Of a stretch of 64,000 bases of DNA, positions 7,897 through 16,384 are shown in pieces. Origin of the DNA: an uncultured Bacteroidales bacterium (GTDB lineage Bacteria; Bacteroidota; Bacteroidia; Bacteroidales; F082); contig CAJOCJ010000002.1 in the NCBI GenBank assembly GCA_905236635.1, positions 1-64,000 on the forward strand, read 5' to 3'. The notes beneath the pieces were generated by a model that worked only from the letters and a program-made list of their open reading frames with translations, made no database searches and had not been told where the DNA came from. A program made the translations under genes and the position numbers. Each line of letters starts with the position of its first letter. The first letter of the stretch is position 1.

Positions 7897-10113
7897 ATGA
7901 AAAAGTTATCATTAACATTTGCGTTCATCTTTGCTTTGATGGGCATCGTGCGCGCTGACGAAGGCATGTGGTTGCCAATGTTCGTCGAGCGCTTGAATTA
8001 TGTCGACATGCAGAAAATGGGTCTCCAGCTGACACCGGAGGAGCTCTACAGCATCAACAATAGCAGTTTGAAAGACGCCATCGTGGGTCTGTCAAACGGC
8101 GCTCATCCACGCGGATTCTTCTGCACTGGTGAGATCGTGTCAAAGAACGGTCTTCTGTTCACCAACCATCACTGCGGCTACAGCTCGATAGCAGCCCTCT
8201 CGACGGTGGAACACGACTATCTCAACGAAGGCTTCGCCGCCAAGAGCTTTGAGGAAGAGCTTCCGGCAGAAGGTGTCTCAGCCTCGTTCCTCGTGAGGAT
8301 GGAAGACGTGACAGCCGAAATCTTCAGCGTCATCGACTTCGACATGGATTACATGGCAAAACAAAAGGCTATCAACGCCAAGATCAAAGAGTTAGAGGAA
8401 GAGGCATCGGAAGGTGGCAAGCTCAACCCTGTCATCAAAGGTTTCTTCGAAGGCAACGAGTATTATATGTTCGTGTACAAGACCTACACCGACGTGCGTC
8501 TCGTGTTCACCGCAGCCCAGTCTATTGGTAAGTTCGGCGGCGACACCGACAACTGGATGTGGCCTCGTCACACCGGCGACTTCAGCGTGTTCCGCGTCTA
8601 TGCTGATGAGAACGGCGAGCCGGCAGAATATGCAGAGAGCAACAAGCCTCTCACTCCTAAGTACAACCTCACCATCAGCCTCGACGGCGTACATCCGGAT
8701 GACTTCACCATGATCTGGGGCTTCCCAGGTTCAACAGAGCGTTACATGAGCTCCTACGGCATCAACTACAACGTCGACAGCTTCTATCCTGTCGTTTACG
8801 AAGTGTTCAAAGCCGAGACCGACGTCATGGATGAGTACATGAAGGTTGACAAGGCTGTCAACATCGCTTATGCCGACAACAAGGCAGGTCTCGCCAACAC
8901 CTGGAAGAACTTCGAAGGCCAGATGACCATGCTCCGCAAGAACAAGGTCGCCGAGCGCAAAGCAGAACTTGAGAAACAATTCGCTGGATGGGTCGATGCA
9001 GAAAAAGCCCGTCAGGAGGAATATGGCGATGCTCTCGAGACACTCGAGGCTATGTACGGCCAGCTCAGCGAGGTTGCTCCAACATTGTTCTATCCTAACT
9101 TCCTGGCACAGCTCAACCCGCTTGGAATGTCAGCAGAATTCATGGAGTATTATATGATTTCGACAGACAAGGAAGCCACAAAAGAAGATAAGAAAGCAGC
9201 AGCAGAGGCTTTGAAAGAAATCGATGTTGACGCTTTGTTCAAAGACCTCGACGCCCGTGTGGAGAAAGGCATGCTCGTGGCAGTTATGGACATCTACGGC
9301 AAGAAGTTCGCTGTCGATGAGATGCCAGAATACATGCAGAAACTAGCCAAGAAGTTCAAAGGCGACTGGAAGGCATTGGCAAGCTACATCTTCGACAACT
9401 CGATGTTCAGCACCGCTGATGGCACCAAGGCATTCATCGAGAAGCCAAGCGCCAAGAAACTCGCCAAAGACCCTGCTTTCGTTATGTTCAACGCCATGAG
9501 AGAGCAGATGATGTCAGTAGCACCGGCATACAGAATGGCACAGATCGCCATCTCCGAGGCTGACCACGACTTTGTGAAAGGTCTCCGCGAGTTCTATGCC
9601 GAGACACAACCTGACAAGGTGCTTTATCCAGATGCAAACTCAACAATGAGAATGAGTTACGGTTCGGTGAAAGACTATCAGCCAGCTGATGCTGTCTCTT
9701 ACGACTACGTATGCACCGCCAACGGCATCCTCGAGAAATACATCCCTGGTGACTTCGAGTTCGACGCTCCACAGGCTCTCCTCGACCTCATCGAGAAACG
9801 CGACTTCGGTCAATATGCCGACGACAACGGCGAGCTCATTACCTGCTTCTTGTCGACCAACGACATCACAGGCGGTAACTCTGGCAGCCCTATCATGAAC
9901 GGCAAGGGCGAGCTCATCGGCTTGGCCTTCGACGGCAACTGGGAGGCTATGAGCGGCGACGTCAACTTCGAGCCTAAGCTCCAGCGCACCATCAACGTCG
10001 ATATCCGTTACGTGCTCTTCATCATCGACAAGGTGTACGGAGCCACCAACCTCATCGACGAGCTTGACATCGTCAAGGCGATGCCTGAGCCTATTAGAGT
10101 TGAAGAAGAATAA
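7897..10113 (+). CDS. dpp7: S46 family dipeptidyl-peptidase, DPP7 type
   Basis: Serine exopeptidase that releases dipeptides from the N-terminus of peptides in the periplasm. The 738-aa protein has a signal peptide (FAFIFALMGIVRA) and the S46 hallmark EGMWLP at the mature start. The catalytic His is in TNHHCGY (about residue 91-92) and the catalytic Ser in TGGNSGSP (Ser662). The residue 18 after the catalytic Ser is Gly (AFDGNWE). In characterised enzymes Gly at this place (Gly673) marks DPP7, which prefers hydrophobic P1, while Arg673 marks the Asp/Glu-specific DPP11. Its stop overlaps the start of the next gene by one base (TAATG), so the two are probably translationally coupled. Confidence 0.93.
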   Translation: MKKLSLTFAFIFALMGIVRADEGMWLPMFVERLNYVDMQKMGLQLTPEELYSINNSSLKDAIVGLSNGAHPRGFFCTGEIVSKNGLLFTNHHCGYSSIAALSTVEHDYLNEGFAAKSFEEELPAEGVSASFLVRMEDVTAEIFSVIDFDMDYMAKQKAINAKIKELEEEASEGGKLNPVIKGFFEGNEYYMFVYKTYTDVRLVFTAAQSIGKFGGDTDNWMWPRHTGDFSVFRVYADENGEPAEYAESNKPLTPKYNLTISLDGVHPDDFTMIWGFPGSTERYMSSYGINYNVDSFYPVVYEVFKAETDVMDEYMKVDKAVNIAYADNKAGLANTWKNFEGQMTMLRKNKVAERKAELEKQFAGWVDAEKARQEEYGDALETLEAMYGQLSEVAPTLFYPNFLAQLNPLGMSAEFMEYYMISTDKEATKEDKKAAAEALKEIDVDALFKDLDARVEKGMLVAVMDIYGKKFAVDEMPEYMQKLAKKFKGDWKALASYIFDNSMFSTADGTKAFIEKPSAKKLAKDPAFVMFNAMREQMMSVAPAYRMAQIAISEADHDFVKGLREFYAETQPDKVLYPDANSTMRMSYGSVKDYQPADAVSYDYVCTANGILEKYIPGDFEFDAPQALLDLIEKRDFGQYADDNGELITCFLSTNDITGGNSGSPIMNGKGELIGLAFDGNWEAMSGDVNFEPKLQRTINVDIRYVLFIIDKVYGATNLIDELDIVKAMPEPIRVEEE

Positions 10114-11168
10114 TGAGACGGCTGGTCGCGATAGTGATATTGTGTTGCCTCCAGCTGGGCGCGCGCGCCCAGCTGGAGGTGAAGCCAGACTCTTTCAAGG
10201 AAGTGCCTGGCTTCGTCAATATCAACCTGGAGATACAGGCCGACGACAACGACGTGCCATACGCTGTGGTGAAGGTCAAGACCGAAAACATCAGCGACAA
10301 GCAACGTCGTGAGCTGCTCTTTCAGGGCGACGCGGCCACTTTCGTGGAATGCGAGTATAAGGTCGGCGAGGTATGGGTTTATCTAACATACAAAGCCTCG
10401 TATCTGAAGATCTCGCATCCCGATCTGAGCTCCACCGAATTCTGGTTCCCGTTCGACATGAAGCCCAAATGCGGCTACGAGCTGACGTTGGTCAACAATG
10501 CGACGATAACCGACGAGGAGCTTCAGAAACGCATCAAACAGCTCGAGGCAGAACTACAGAACAAGCCCGAGCCGCAGATAGTATATGTGGAGAAGCCGGC
10601 AGAACAGAAACAGCAGAAAAAAGAAGTGAAGCTGGCACGACCGAAGGAATCGACAACTCCGCGTTACAGCTTCATCACCTTTGACGCATCTAAAAACACT
10701 TACAACAAACCGGCTGTCGGATTTACCATCGGTAGCATGCGAAAGGTAGGCGTATTCCTAACCATGATGACGGATTTCAACTTCAATCATTTGGGTGATG
10801 AAGAGTTTAACGAACACCATGACAAGGAATGGATTCAAAATTACGCTGAAACAAACGATTGTTATACATATTCCTCATATGTTTCATTCTCCGTCATCGG
10901 CGGTATTATCTTTAAGGTCTATGGTCCGCTAAACCTGAAAATCGGAGGCGGTTACAGCAACAACTCGGAATGGATTAACGTCACCGACAGACGATCCATC
11001 GACAATGATTTTTGGGTTAGCGACGTGAGTTCATACGGTTTTGGTGGATTGGTCGGTTTACAGATTAATTATGGCAAGATCGTGGTCTCTATCAGCGGCG
11101 CCACCACCAATTTCAAGATTTATGAAGGCAGAATAGGACTAGGTTACGGATTACACGGAAAATTATGA
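10113..11168 (+). CDS. Secreted coiled-coil / outer-membrane beta-barrel-like protein, unknown function
   Basis: 351 aa, not recognised as a named family. The signal peptide is MRRLVAIVILCCLQLGARA with a Gln at the mature start. Residues 20-125 form a beta-rich domain, a Glu/Lys/Gln-rich helical linker follows (EELQKRIKQLEAELQNK and EKPAEQKQQKKEVK), and the C-terminal 170 residues (YSFITFDASKNTY onward) have alternating glycine/aromatic strands like a small outer-membrane barrel. The linker may cross or touch peptidoglycan. Start and stop overlap both neighbours (1 nt and 4 nt), placing it in an operon between the DPP7 and M1 peptidases. A 32-bp perfect palindrome covers the signal-peptide codons. 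Confidence 0.75.
   Translation: MRRLVAIVILCCLQLGARAQLEVKPDSFKEVPGFVNINLEIQADDNDVPYAVVKVKTENISDKQRRELLFQGDAATFVECEYKVGEVWVYLTYKASYLKISHPDLSSTEFWFPFDMKPKCGYELTLVNNATITDEELQKRIKQLEAELQNKPEPQIVYVEKPAEQKQQKKEVKLARPKESTTPRYSFITFDASKNTYNKPAVGFTIGSMRKVGVFLTMMTDFNFNHLGDEEFNEHHDKEWIQNYAETNDCYTYSSYVSFSVIGGIIFKVYGPLNLKIGGGYSNNSEWINVTDRRSIDNDFWVSDVSSYGFGGLVGLQINYGKIVVSISGATTNFKIYEGRIGLGYGLHGKL
10148..10179. repeat. 32-bp perfect palindrome inside a signal-peptide coding region
   Basis: CCTCCAGCTGGGCGCG is followed at once by its exact reverse complement, with no loop bases. It encodes the LQLGARAQLE part of the signal peptide and cleavage site. In mRNA it could fold into a very stable GC-rich hairpin 35 nt after the start codon; in DNA it is a cruciform candidate. 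Confidence 0.95.
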
Positions 11169-13447
11169 AAAAAACACTAGCTATAATCCTGATTTTCACC
11201 ACGTTTTTCGCTATGGCCAAGGCACAGTCAGGCGAGAACATCGACGTGACACATTATGAGATTCATCTCAACAACCTGGATTTCACAAACCACACTTTAG
11301 AAGCTGTGACAACGGTAACACTTACGGCAACAAGCACCGTAAGCACCATCGACTTGGAGCTTAAGTCTTTGATTGTCAGCAACGTGACATCAAGCGACGC
11401 CAATGTCAGCGGCTTTACACAAGACGGCGACGTGCTCACGATAAACCTCGCAACAGCTCTGGCTGCCAACACAAGTGCCTCGTTTACAATATCTTACGGC
11501 GGCAACACCTTCAACGACGGTTGGGGAGGCATACTCTGGAGCGGCGGCTATGTATGCAACATGGGCGTGGGATTCGAGTCGGTGCCGCACAACCTCGGCA
11601 AGACATGGTTCCCATGCGTCGATAACTTCACCGACAAGGCCACTTACGAAGTTTTCGTCACAGTGCCGACAGCATTGGCGGCGGTATGCGGCGGAAACCT
11701 CGAAAGCAATATCGACAACGGCAACGGCACCCACACAGTGCATTATGTTGTGCCTCAGGAGATTGCGACGTATCACATCTCGTTTGTGGCAGGCGATTAC
11801 GTGGAATGGGCCGACACCTACGAAGGCATGGAACGCGACATCCCCATCAACGTGTATGTGAAACCGAGCCAGCTCAACAAAGTGGAAGGCACCTTCGTGA
11901 ATGTGAAGGAGATTGCGAGCTATTTTGAAAACTGCTACGGCCCCTATCCGTTTAACAGGATAGGCTATGCCATCACCAGCGTGGGCTGCATGGAACATAT
12001 AGACAACATCGGCATCACCAGCGGCGTGCTGACAGGCAACACCAGCCAGGAGAGCTATATCGCACACGAGATGTCGCACATGTGGTTCGGCAATAAGATA
12101 ACCTGTGCGCGAGCCGAAGAGATGTGGCTCAACGAAGGATTCGCCCAGTTTTGCGGCATAAACTATCAAGAGGCCGTGTACGACGAGGCGACATATCAAG
12201 ACGAGATGAACGGTGTCATGGAGACAGTGATGAAGTCATACGACAAAAACGAAGGCTGGCTCGCGCTCGATGACGTGCCGATGGACATGACCTACGGCAA
12301 TACCGTCTATCAGAAAGGCGCCACCGTGGTACACACATTGAGAAACTACCTAGGCAAAGACTTGTTCAACGAGGCGATGCGCCATTATCTGAACAAATTT
12401 GCTTACCAAAGTGTCACCTCAAACGATTTGAGAGACGCCATAACGGAATATACCGGCATCGACATGACAGGGTTCTTTGAGACGTACGTCTCGACCTGCG
12501 GTGAGCCGCATTATGCCATCGACTGGTTTACTTGCACACCCAACGGCAGCCAGTTCGACGTGGAGGTGTCCACCAGCCAAAGACACCGTCACAGCGACCA
12601 TATCGGCAGCGGCGTGATTTTGGAACTCGCCTTCATGGACAGCGACTGGAACATAGTGACCGACACCATGCACTGGGACGGACAATACGGACATACCACC
12701 AAAACCCTTGATTTTCAGCCTATCGCTGTGTTTGCGGACTATTACAACAAGGCATTGGATGCCAAGATTGACAGAAATTATGTAATGAAGACGACGGGCA
12801 AGGCATCTGGTATGTACTTCGAGGCTAATGTCGCCTCCATCACCGACTCGACATTCATACACATCGAGAATCATCTTGTTGGGGCTGACCACGAGGGAAA
12901 CAACGACTGGGAATACACCTTCCATCCGGATAAATACTGGACCATTTTCCGTGACGACAAAGGCACTGCCGACATCAACGGGGTGTTCACCTACTCTAAA
13001 GCCAACGACGGATGCATCATACATACACAGAATGACTCAGTGGTGCTGTTATGGCGTCCAAATGCCGCAACAATATGGTACTTAATACCTTACGAGACAT
13101 ACGGAACATGGCAGTTAGGACGACTCACTGTGCCGGAGCTGATCTCGGGCGACTACACCTTCGCGGTGATAGACAAGTCGCATCTCGGCGCAGGTGAATT
13201 ACCGCAAAGCGAAGTGTCGTTTACCGTCACGCCCAATCCTGCCGAGAGCCAGATAAGGATAGCTTCCGAGTTAGACGAATACAATGTATTGATAGTCAAT
13301 GCATTGGGACAGACCATAAGCACATTTCCCGTTAAGGGTAAAGAAAAAATAATTTCTATAAGTGATTATAAATCAGGCATTTACTACATCAACTTTATAG
13401 ACAGAAATAAAAATATAATTTCTACACAAAAATTGATAAAGAGATAA
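11165..13447 (+). CDS. M1 family aminopeptidase with T9SS sorting domain
   Basis: Zinc aminopeptidase exported to the cell surface or medium, 760 aa. The signal peptide ends MAKA/QSGE. The M1 N-terminal beta domain covers about residues 25-200. The zinc site is HEMSHMWFGNK (about residue 301) with the third ligand 18 residues on in WLNEGFAQF. The substrate-binding GxMEN motif reads GCMEHIDN, with His in place of Asn, an unusual change that may alter N-terminus recognition. The last 75 residues (VTPNPAESQIRI ... NALGQTI ... YKSGIYYINF ... STQKLIKR) are a type A Por secretion tail. It overlaps the preceding gene by 4 nt (ATGA) and ends the peptidase operon. Confidence 0.92.
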   Translation: MKKTLAIILIFTTFFAMAKAQSGENIDVTHYEIHLNNLDFTNHTLEAVTTVTLTATSTVSTIDLELKSLIVSNVTSSDANVSGFTQDGDVLTINLATALAANTSASFTISYGGNTFNDGWGGILWSGGYVCNMGVGFESVPHNLGKTWFPCVDNFTDKATYEVFVTVPTALAAVCGGNLESNIDNGNGTHTVHYVVPQEIATYHISFVAGDYVEWADTYEGMERDIPINVYVKPSQLNKVEGTFVNVKEIASYFENCYGPYPFNRIGYAITSVGCMEHIDNIGITSGVLTGNTSQESYIAHEMSHMWFGNKITCARAEEMWLNEGFAQFCGINYQEAVYDEATYQDEMNGVMETVMKSYDKNEGWLALDDVPMDMTYGNTVYQKGATVVHTLRNYLGKDLFNEAMRHYLNKFAYQSVTSNDLRDAITEYTGIDMTGFFETYVSTCGEPHYAIDWFTCTPNGSQFDVEVSTSQRHRHSDHIGSGVILELAFMDSDWNIVTDTMHWDGQYGHTTKTLDFQPIAVFADYYNKALDAKIDRNYVMKTTGKASGMYFEANVASITDSTFIHIENHLVGADHEGNNDWEYTFHPDKYWTIFRDDKGTADINGVFTYSKANDGCIIHTQNDSVVLLWRPNAATIWYLIPYETYGTWQLGRLTVPELISGDYTFAVIDKSHLGAGELPQSEVSFTVTPNPAESQIRIASELDEYNVLIVNALGQTISTFPVKGKEKIISISDYKSGIYYINFIDRNKNIISTQKLIKR

Positions 13448-13465
13448 TATTTTTGCTTAATTTTG
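13448..13465 (+). promoter_or_regulatory. Two overlapping candidate -7 boxes before mceE
   Basis: TATTTTTG (13448-13455) and TAATTTTG (13458-13465) both fit TAnnTTTG and lie 46-63 nt before the mceE ATG. No convincing -33 TTTG was found for either, so this is a moderate call for the promoter of the mce-mmd operon. Confidence 0.4.
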
Positions 13466-13510
13466 CAAAGAAATTCGAATTTTAATTTTTAATAACGTTA
13501 TTATCAAATT

Positions 13511-13927
13511 ATGAACCCAACCCATATTGAACACATTGGAATTGCTGTCAAAAGCTTAGACGAGTCGATTCCAGTTTTCGAGGCAATGCTCGGAACGAAA
13601 TGCTATGCCATTGAAGAAGTGAAGGATCAGAAGGTGAAGACCGCGTTTTTCAAGGTCGGTCAGACGAAGATCGAGCTTTTGGAGCCGACATCGCCTGAGA
13701 GCACCATCGCTGCTTTCATTGAGAAAAACGGTGGCAAGGGCGGCATGCATCATATCGCTTTCGCTGTGGAAGGCATCGAGAATCAGTTAGCTAGCGCCAA
13801 GGCTGCAGGTTTCCGTCTCATCGACGAGACACCACGTGGCGGTGCTGAAGGTCTGACCATCGCTTTCCTGCACCCGAAGTCGACAGCCGGCGTGCTCACA
13901 GAACTTTGCGAAAACAAGAACAAATAA
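13511..13927 (+). CDS. mce: Methylmalonyl-CoA epimerase
   Basis: Interconverts (R)- and (S)-methylmalonyl-CoA between the mutase and the decarboxylase of the succinate-to-propionate pathway. The 138-aa glyoxalase-fold protein starts with THIEHIGIAVKSLDES, carries KIELLEP and GGMHHIAFAV metal-site strands, and ends with FLHPKSTAGVLTELCE. It is the first gene of a five-gene run, 15 nt before mmdA, which fixes its role. Confidence 0.96.
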   Translation: MNPTHIEHIGIAVKSLDESIPVFEAMLGTKCYAIEEVKDQKVKTAFFKVGQTKIELLEPTSPESTIAAFIEKNGGKGGMHHIAFAVEGIENQLASAKAAGFRLIDETPRGGAEGLTIAFLHPKSTAGVLTELCENKNK

Positions 13928-13942
13928 TAAAAATATCAGAAA

Positions 13943-15502
13943 ATGTTAATCGAACAGAAAATTCAAGAATTGTTGGACAAGCGCGCTCTTGCCCGTCTTG
14001 GTGGCGGCGAGAAACGTATCATTTCACAACATGAAAAAGGAAAGTACACCGCTCGTGAGCGCATCGCGATGTTGCTTGACGAGGGCAGCTTCGAGGAGTT
14101 CGACATGTTCCTCACCCACCGCACCACCGACTTCGGTCTGGAGAAGCAGGTGTATCTCGGTGACGGCGTCGTGACAGGCTACGGCACCATCGAAGGCCGT
14201 CTCGTTTACGTGTATTCACAAGACTTCACGGTGCTCGGCGGCTCGTTGTCGGAGACCATGTCGAAGAAGATCTGCAAGGTGATGGACCAGGCCATGAAGG
14301 TCGGCGCTCCTATCATCGGCATCAACGACTCAGGCGGTGCCCGTATCCAGGAGGGCTCGCGCTCACTCGCTGGCTTCGCTGAGATTTTCCAGCGTAACAT
14401 CAACGCCTCGGGTGTGGTGCCACAGATCAGCGCCATCTTCGGTCCTTGTGCCGGAGGCGCAGTGTATTCACCGGCATTGACCGACTTCATCCTCATGACC
14501 GAGCAGAACAGCTATATGTTCCTCACAGGTCCTAAGGTAGTGAAGACGGTGACAGGTGAAGACGTTGACACCGACCAGCTCGGCGGCGCCTTGGTGCACA
14601 ACACCAAGTCAGGCGTGAGCCAGTTTATGGCAGCAACAGAGGAAGAAGGCTTACAGCTCATCCGCGAGCTCGTCTCCTACCTCCCACAGAACAACCTCGA
14701 AGAGGCTCCGCGCATCGAATGCAACGACCCTATCGACCGTAAGGAAGACTTCCTCAACCAGCTTATCCCTGACAACCCGAACAAGCCATACGACATGCAG
14801 CAGATCATCCACGCCATCGTGGACAACGGCGAGTTCCTCGAGGTCGCAAAAGACTTCGCAAAGAACCTCATCGTCGGCTTCGCACGTTTCGACGGCAAAC
14901 CGGTGGGTATCGTCGCCAATAACCCTGCCTTCTTAGCAGGTGTTTTGGATATCAACAGTTCACGTAAGGGCGCTCGTTTCGTCCGTTTCTGCGACGCCTT
15001 CAACATCCCGATCGTGACTTTGGTCGACGTCCCTGGCTTCTTGCCTGGCACGGTACAGGAATATGGCGGTGTCATCACCCACGGTGCCAAGATGCTGTTC
15101 GCCTATGGCGAGGCTACGGTGCCGAAGGTGACAATCACCATCCGCAAGTCATACGGCGGCTCGCACCTCGTGATGGGTTGCAAGCAGCTCCGCGCTGACA
15201 TCAACTACGCATGGCCAACAGCAGAGATCGCCGTCATGGGTCCTTCAGGCGCTGTCGAGATCCTCAACGGCAAAGAGATCTCAGCCATCGAGAATCCTGA
15301 TGAGAAAGCCGAGTTAGTGGCAAAGAAAGAACAGGAATACCGCGACAAGTTCGCCAATCCTTACGACGCTGCTAAATATGGCTACATCGACGACGTCATC
15401 GAGCCACGCAACACACGTTTCCGCGTCATCAGAGCCCTTCAGGCACTCGAGACAAAGAAAGACACCAACCCGCCTAAGAAGCATTGTAACATTCCACTTT
15501 AA
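13943..15502 (+). CDS. mmdA: Methylmalonyl-CoA decarboxylase alpha subunit (carboxyltransferase)
   Basis: Transfers the carboxyl group of (S)-methylmalonyl-CoA to biotin on the carrier subunit, giving propionyl-CoA. The 519-aa carboxyltransferase has the oxyanion-hole segments [30 protein letters not shown] and [13 protein letters not shown], and the typical C-terminus KKHCNIPL. Homologous propionyl-CoA carboxylase beta subunits look alike, but the neighbours mmdD, mmdC and mmdB show that this is the membrane decarboxylase complex. Confidence 0.95.
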   Translation: MLIEQKIQELLDKRALARLGGGEKRIISQHEKGKYTARERIAMLLDEGSFEEFDMFLTHRTTDFGLEKQVYLGDGVVTGYGTIEGRLVYVYSQDFTVLGGSLSETMSKKICKVMDQAMKVGAPIIGINDSGGARIQEGSRSLAGFAEIFQRNINASGVVPQISAIFGPCAGGAVYSPALTDFILMTEQNSYMFLTGPKVVKTVTGEDVDTDQLGGALVHNTKSGVSQFMAATEEEGLQLIRELVSYLPQNNLEEAPRIECNDPIDRKEDFLNQLIPDNPNKPYDMQQIIHAIVDNGEFLEVAKDFAKNLIVGFARFDGKPVGIVANNPAFLAGVLDINSSRKGARFVRFCDAFNIPIVTLVDVPGFLPGTVQEYGGVITHGAKMLFAYGEATVPKVTITIRKSYGGSHLVMGCKQLRADINYAWPTAEIAVMGPSGAVEILNGKEISAIENPDEKAELVAKKEQEYRDKFANPYDAAKYGYIDDVIEPRNTRFRVIRALQALETKKDTNPPKKHCNIPL

Positions 15503-15506
15503 GTCG

Positions 15507-15541
15507 AATTGAGAATTGACAATTGAGAATTGAGAATTGAT
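15507..15541 (+). repeat. Heptanucleotide tandem repeat, AATTGAG x5
   Basis: Units AATTGAG, AATTGAC, AATTGAG, AATTGAG, AATTGAT in direct tandem fill most of the 52-nt gap between mmdA and mmdD, in the middle of an otherwise tight operon. Same 7-nt period as the AGATAAT array at 7816 and the AACTCTA-type arrays. Confidence 0.95.
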
Positions 15542-15554
15542 AATTTAAAAGAAA

Positions 15555-15941
15555 ATGGAAATGTTAACGATATTATTATCAGCTGTACATGAGCCTATCG
15601 TCACTCACGATTGGGTTGTCACCGTTGGTGGTTTCTGCATCGTGATCACGGCCTTGGTGGTATTGTTTTTGATCTTCACCGGATTCTCGAAACTCGTAAA
15701 CCACGACTTCAAGAAAAGCAAGAAGACGACAACCACTACCACAACGCCGAGCACATCTACAGCAGCGGGCTGGAAGGTCGACGACGACCTCGCAGTGGTC
15801 ATCGGACTGGCTCTCGCATTGTCGAAAGACGTGCATGACGAGGAGTCGGGATTTGTGACCATTCAGAGAGTCGAACGCCGCTACTCCCCATGGAGCTCGA
15901 AGATTTACGGATTAAATGGTTTAAACAGAAGAAATTACTAA
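15555..15941 (+). CDS. mmdD: Methylmalonyl-CoA decarboxylase delta subunit (OadG family)
   Basis: Small membrane subunit that holds the Na+-pumping decarboxylase complex together. The 128-aa protein has one N-terminal transmembrane segment (VTVGGFCIVITALVVLFLIFTGF), a Lys/Thr-rich linker (KKSKKTTTTTTTPS) and a soluble C-terminal part with AVVIGLALALSKDVHD. Sequence is weakly conserved in this family; order between mmdA and the biotin subunit supports the call. The start at 15555 or 15561 is open. Confidence 0.88.
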   Translation: MEMLTILLSAVHEPIVTHDWVVTVGGFCIVITALVVLFLIFTGFSKLVNHDFKKSKKTTTTTTTPSTSTAAGWKVDDDLAVVIGLALALSKDVHDEESGFVTIQRVERRYSPWSSKIYGLNGLNRRNY

Positions 15942-15944
15942 GCT

Positions 15945-16382
15945 ATGAAGAAATTTAAATTCACAGTCAACGGAAAAGAGTACGAAGTCGAAGTGAAGAG
16001 CTACGAAGGCGAAAATGCCGAAGTGGTGGTCGACGGCACTCAATATAATGTTACAGTCCAGCGTGAAGAAGAAGCTGTGCCGACATACGTCGCTCCTAAG
16101 CGTCAGGCTCCGAAACCGGCTGCCGCTCCTAAGCAAGAGGTTGCACCGGCCACCTCGGCACCTGCCGACGGCTACAAGTCATTGGCACCGCTTCCAGGCA
16201 CCGTCATGCAGATCTACGTCAACGTGGGTGACGTCGTGAAACGCGGCGACAAGCTCATGATGTACGAAGCCATGAAGATGGAAAACAACTTCCTCGCTGA
16301 AGTCGACGGAACAATCAAAGAAGTCAAAGTCAGAGTGGGCGACAACATTCTGCAAGGCGCTGTTTTATTTGTAATTGGATAA
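15945..16382 (+). CDS. mmdC: Methylmalonyl-CoA decarboxylase biotin carrier subunit
   Basis: Carries the carboxyl group on biotin from MmdA to MmdB. The 145-aa protein has an N-terminal beta segment (KFKFTVNGKEYEVEVKSY), a Pro/Ala-rich flexible linker and a biotinyl domain with YEAMKMENN; Lys111 is the expected biotin site. It starts 3 nt after mmdD and ends 2 nt before mmdB, so the genes are tightly coupled. Confidence 0.95.
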   Translation: MKKFKFTVNGKEYEVEVKSYEGENAEVVVDGTQYNVTVQREEEAVPTYVAPKRQAPKPAAAPKQEVAPATSAPADGYKSLAPLPGTVMQIYVNVGDVVKRGDKLMMYEAMKMENNFLAEVDGTIKEVKVRVGDNILQGAVLFVIG

Positions 16383-16384
16383 TT

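Noticed and set aside
7897-10113. DPP11 (Asp/Glu-specific) identity
   Set aside because: The residue 18 positions after the catalytic Ser is Gly and not Arg, which fits DPP7.
11390-12199. 269-aa minus-strand ORF
   Set aside because: Antisense to the M1 peptidase gene, His/Val/Ala-rich as expected from a shadow frame.
13943-15502. Propionyl-CoA carboxylase beta subunit
   Set aside because: No biotin carboxylase gene is adjacent, while the OadG, biotin carrier and OadB genes of a decarboxylase follow directly.
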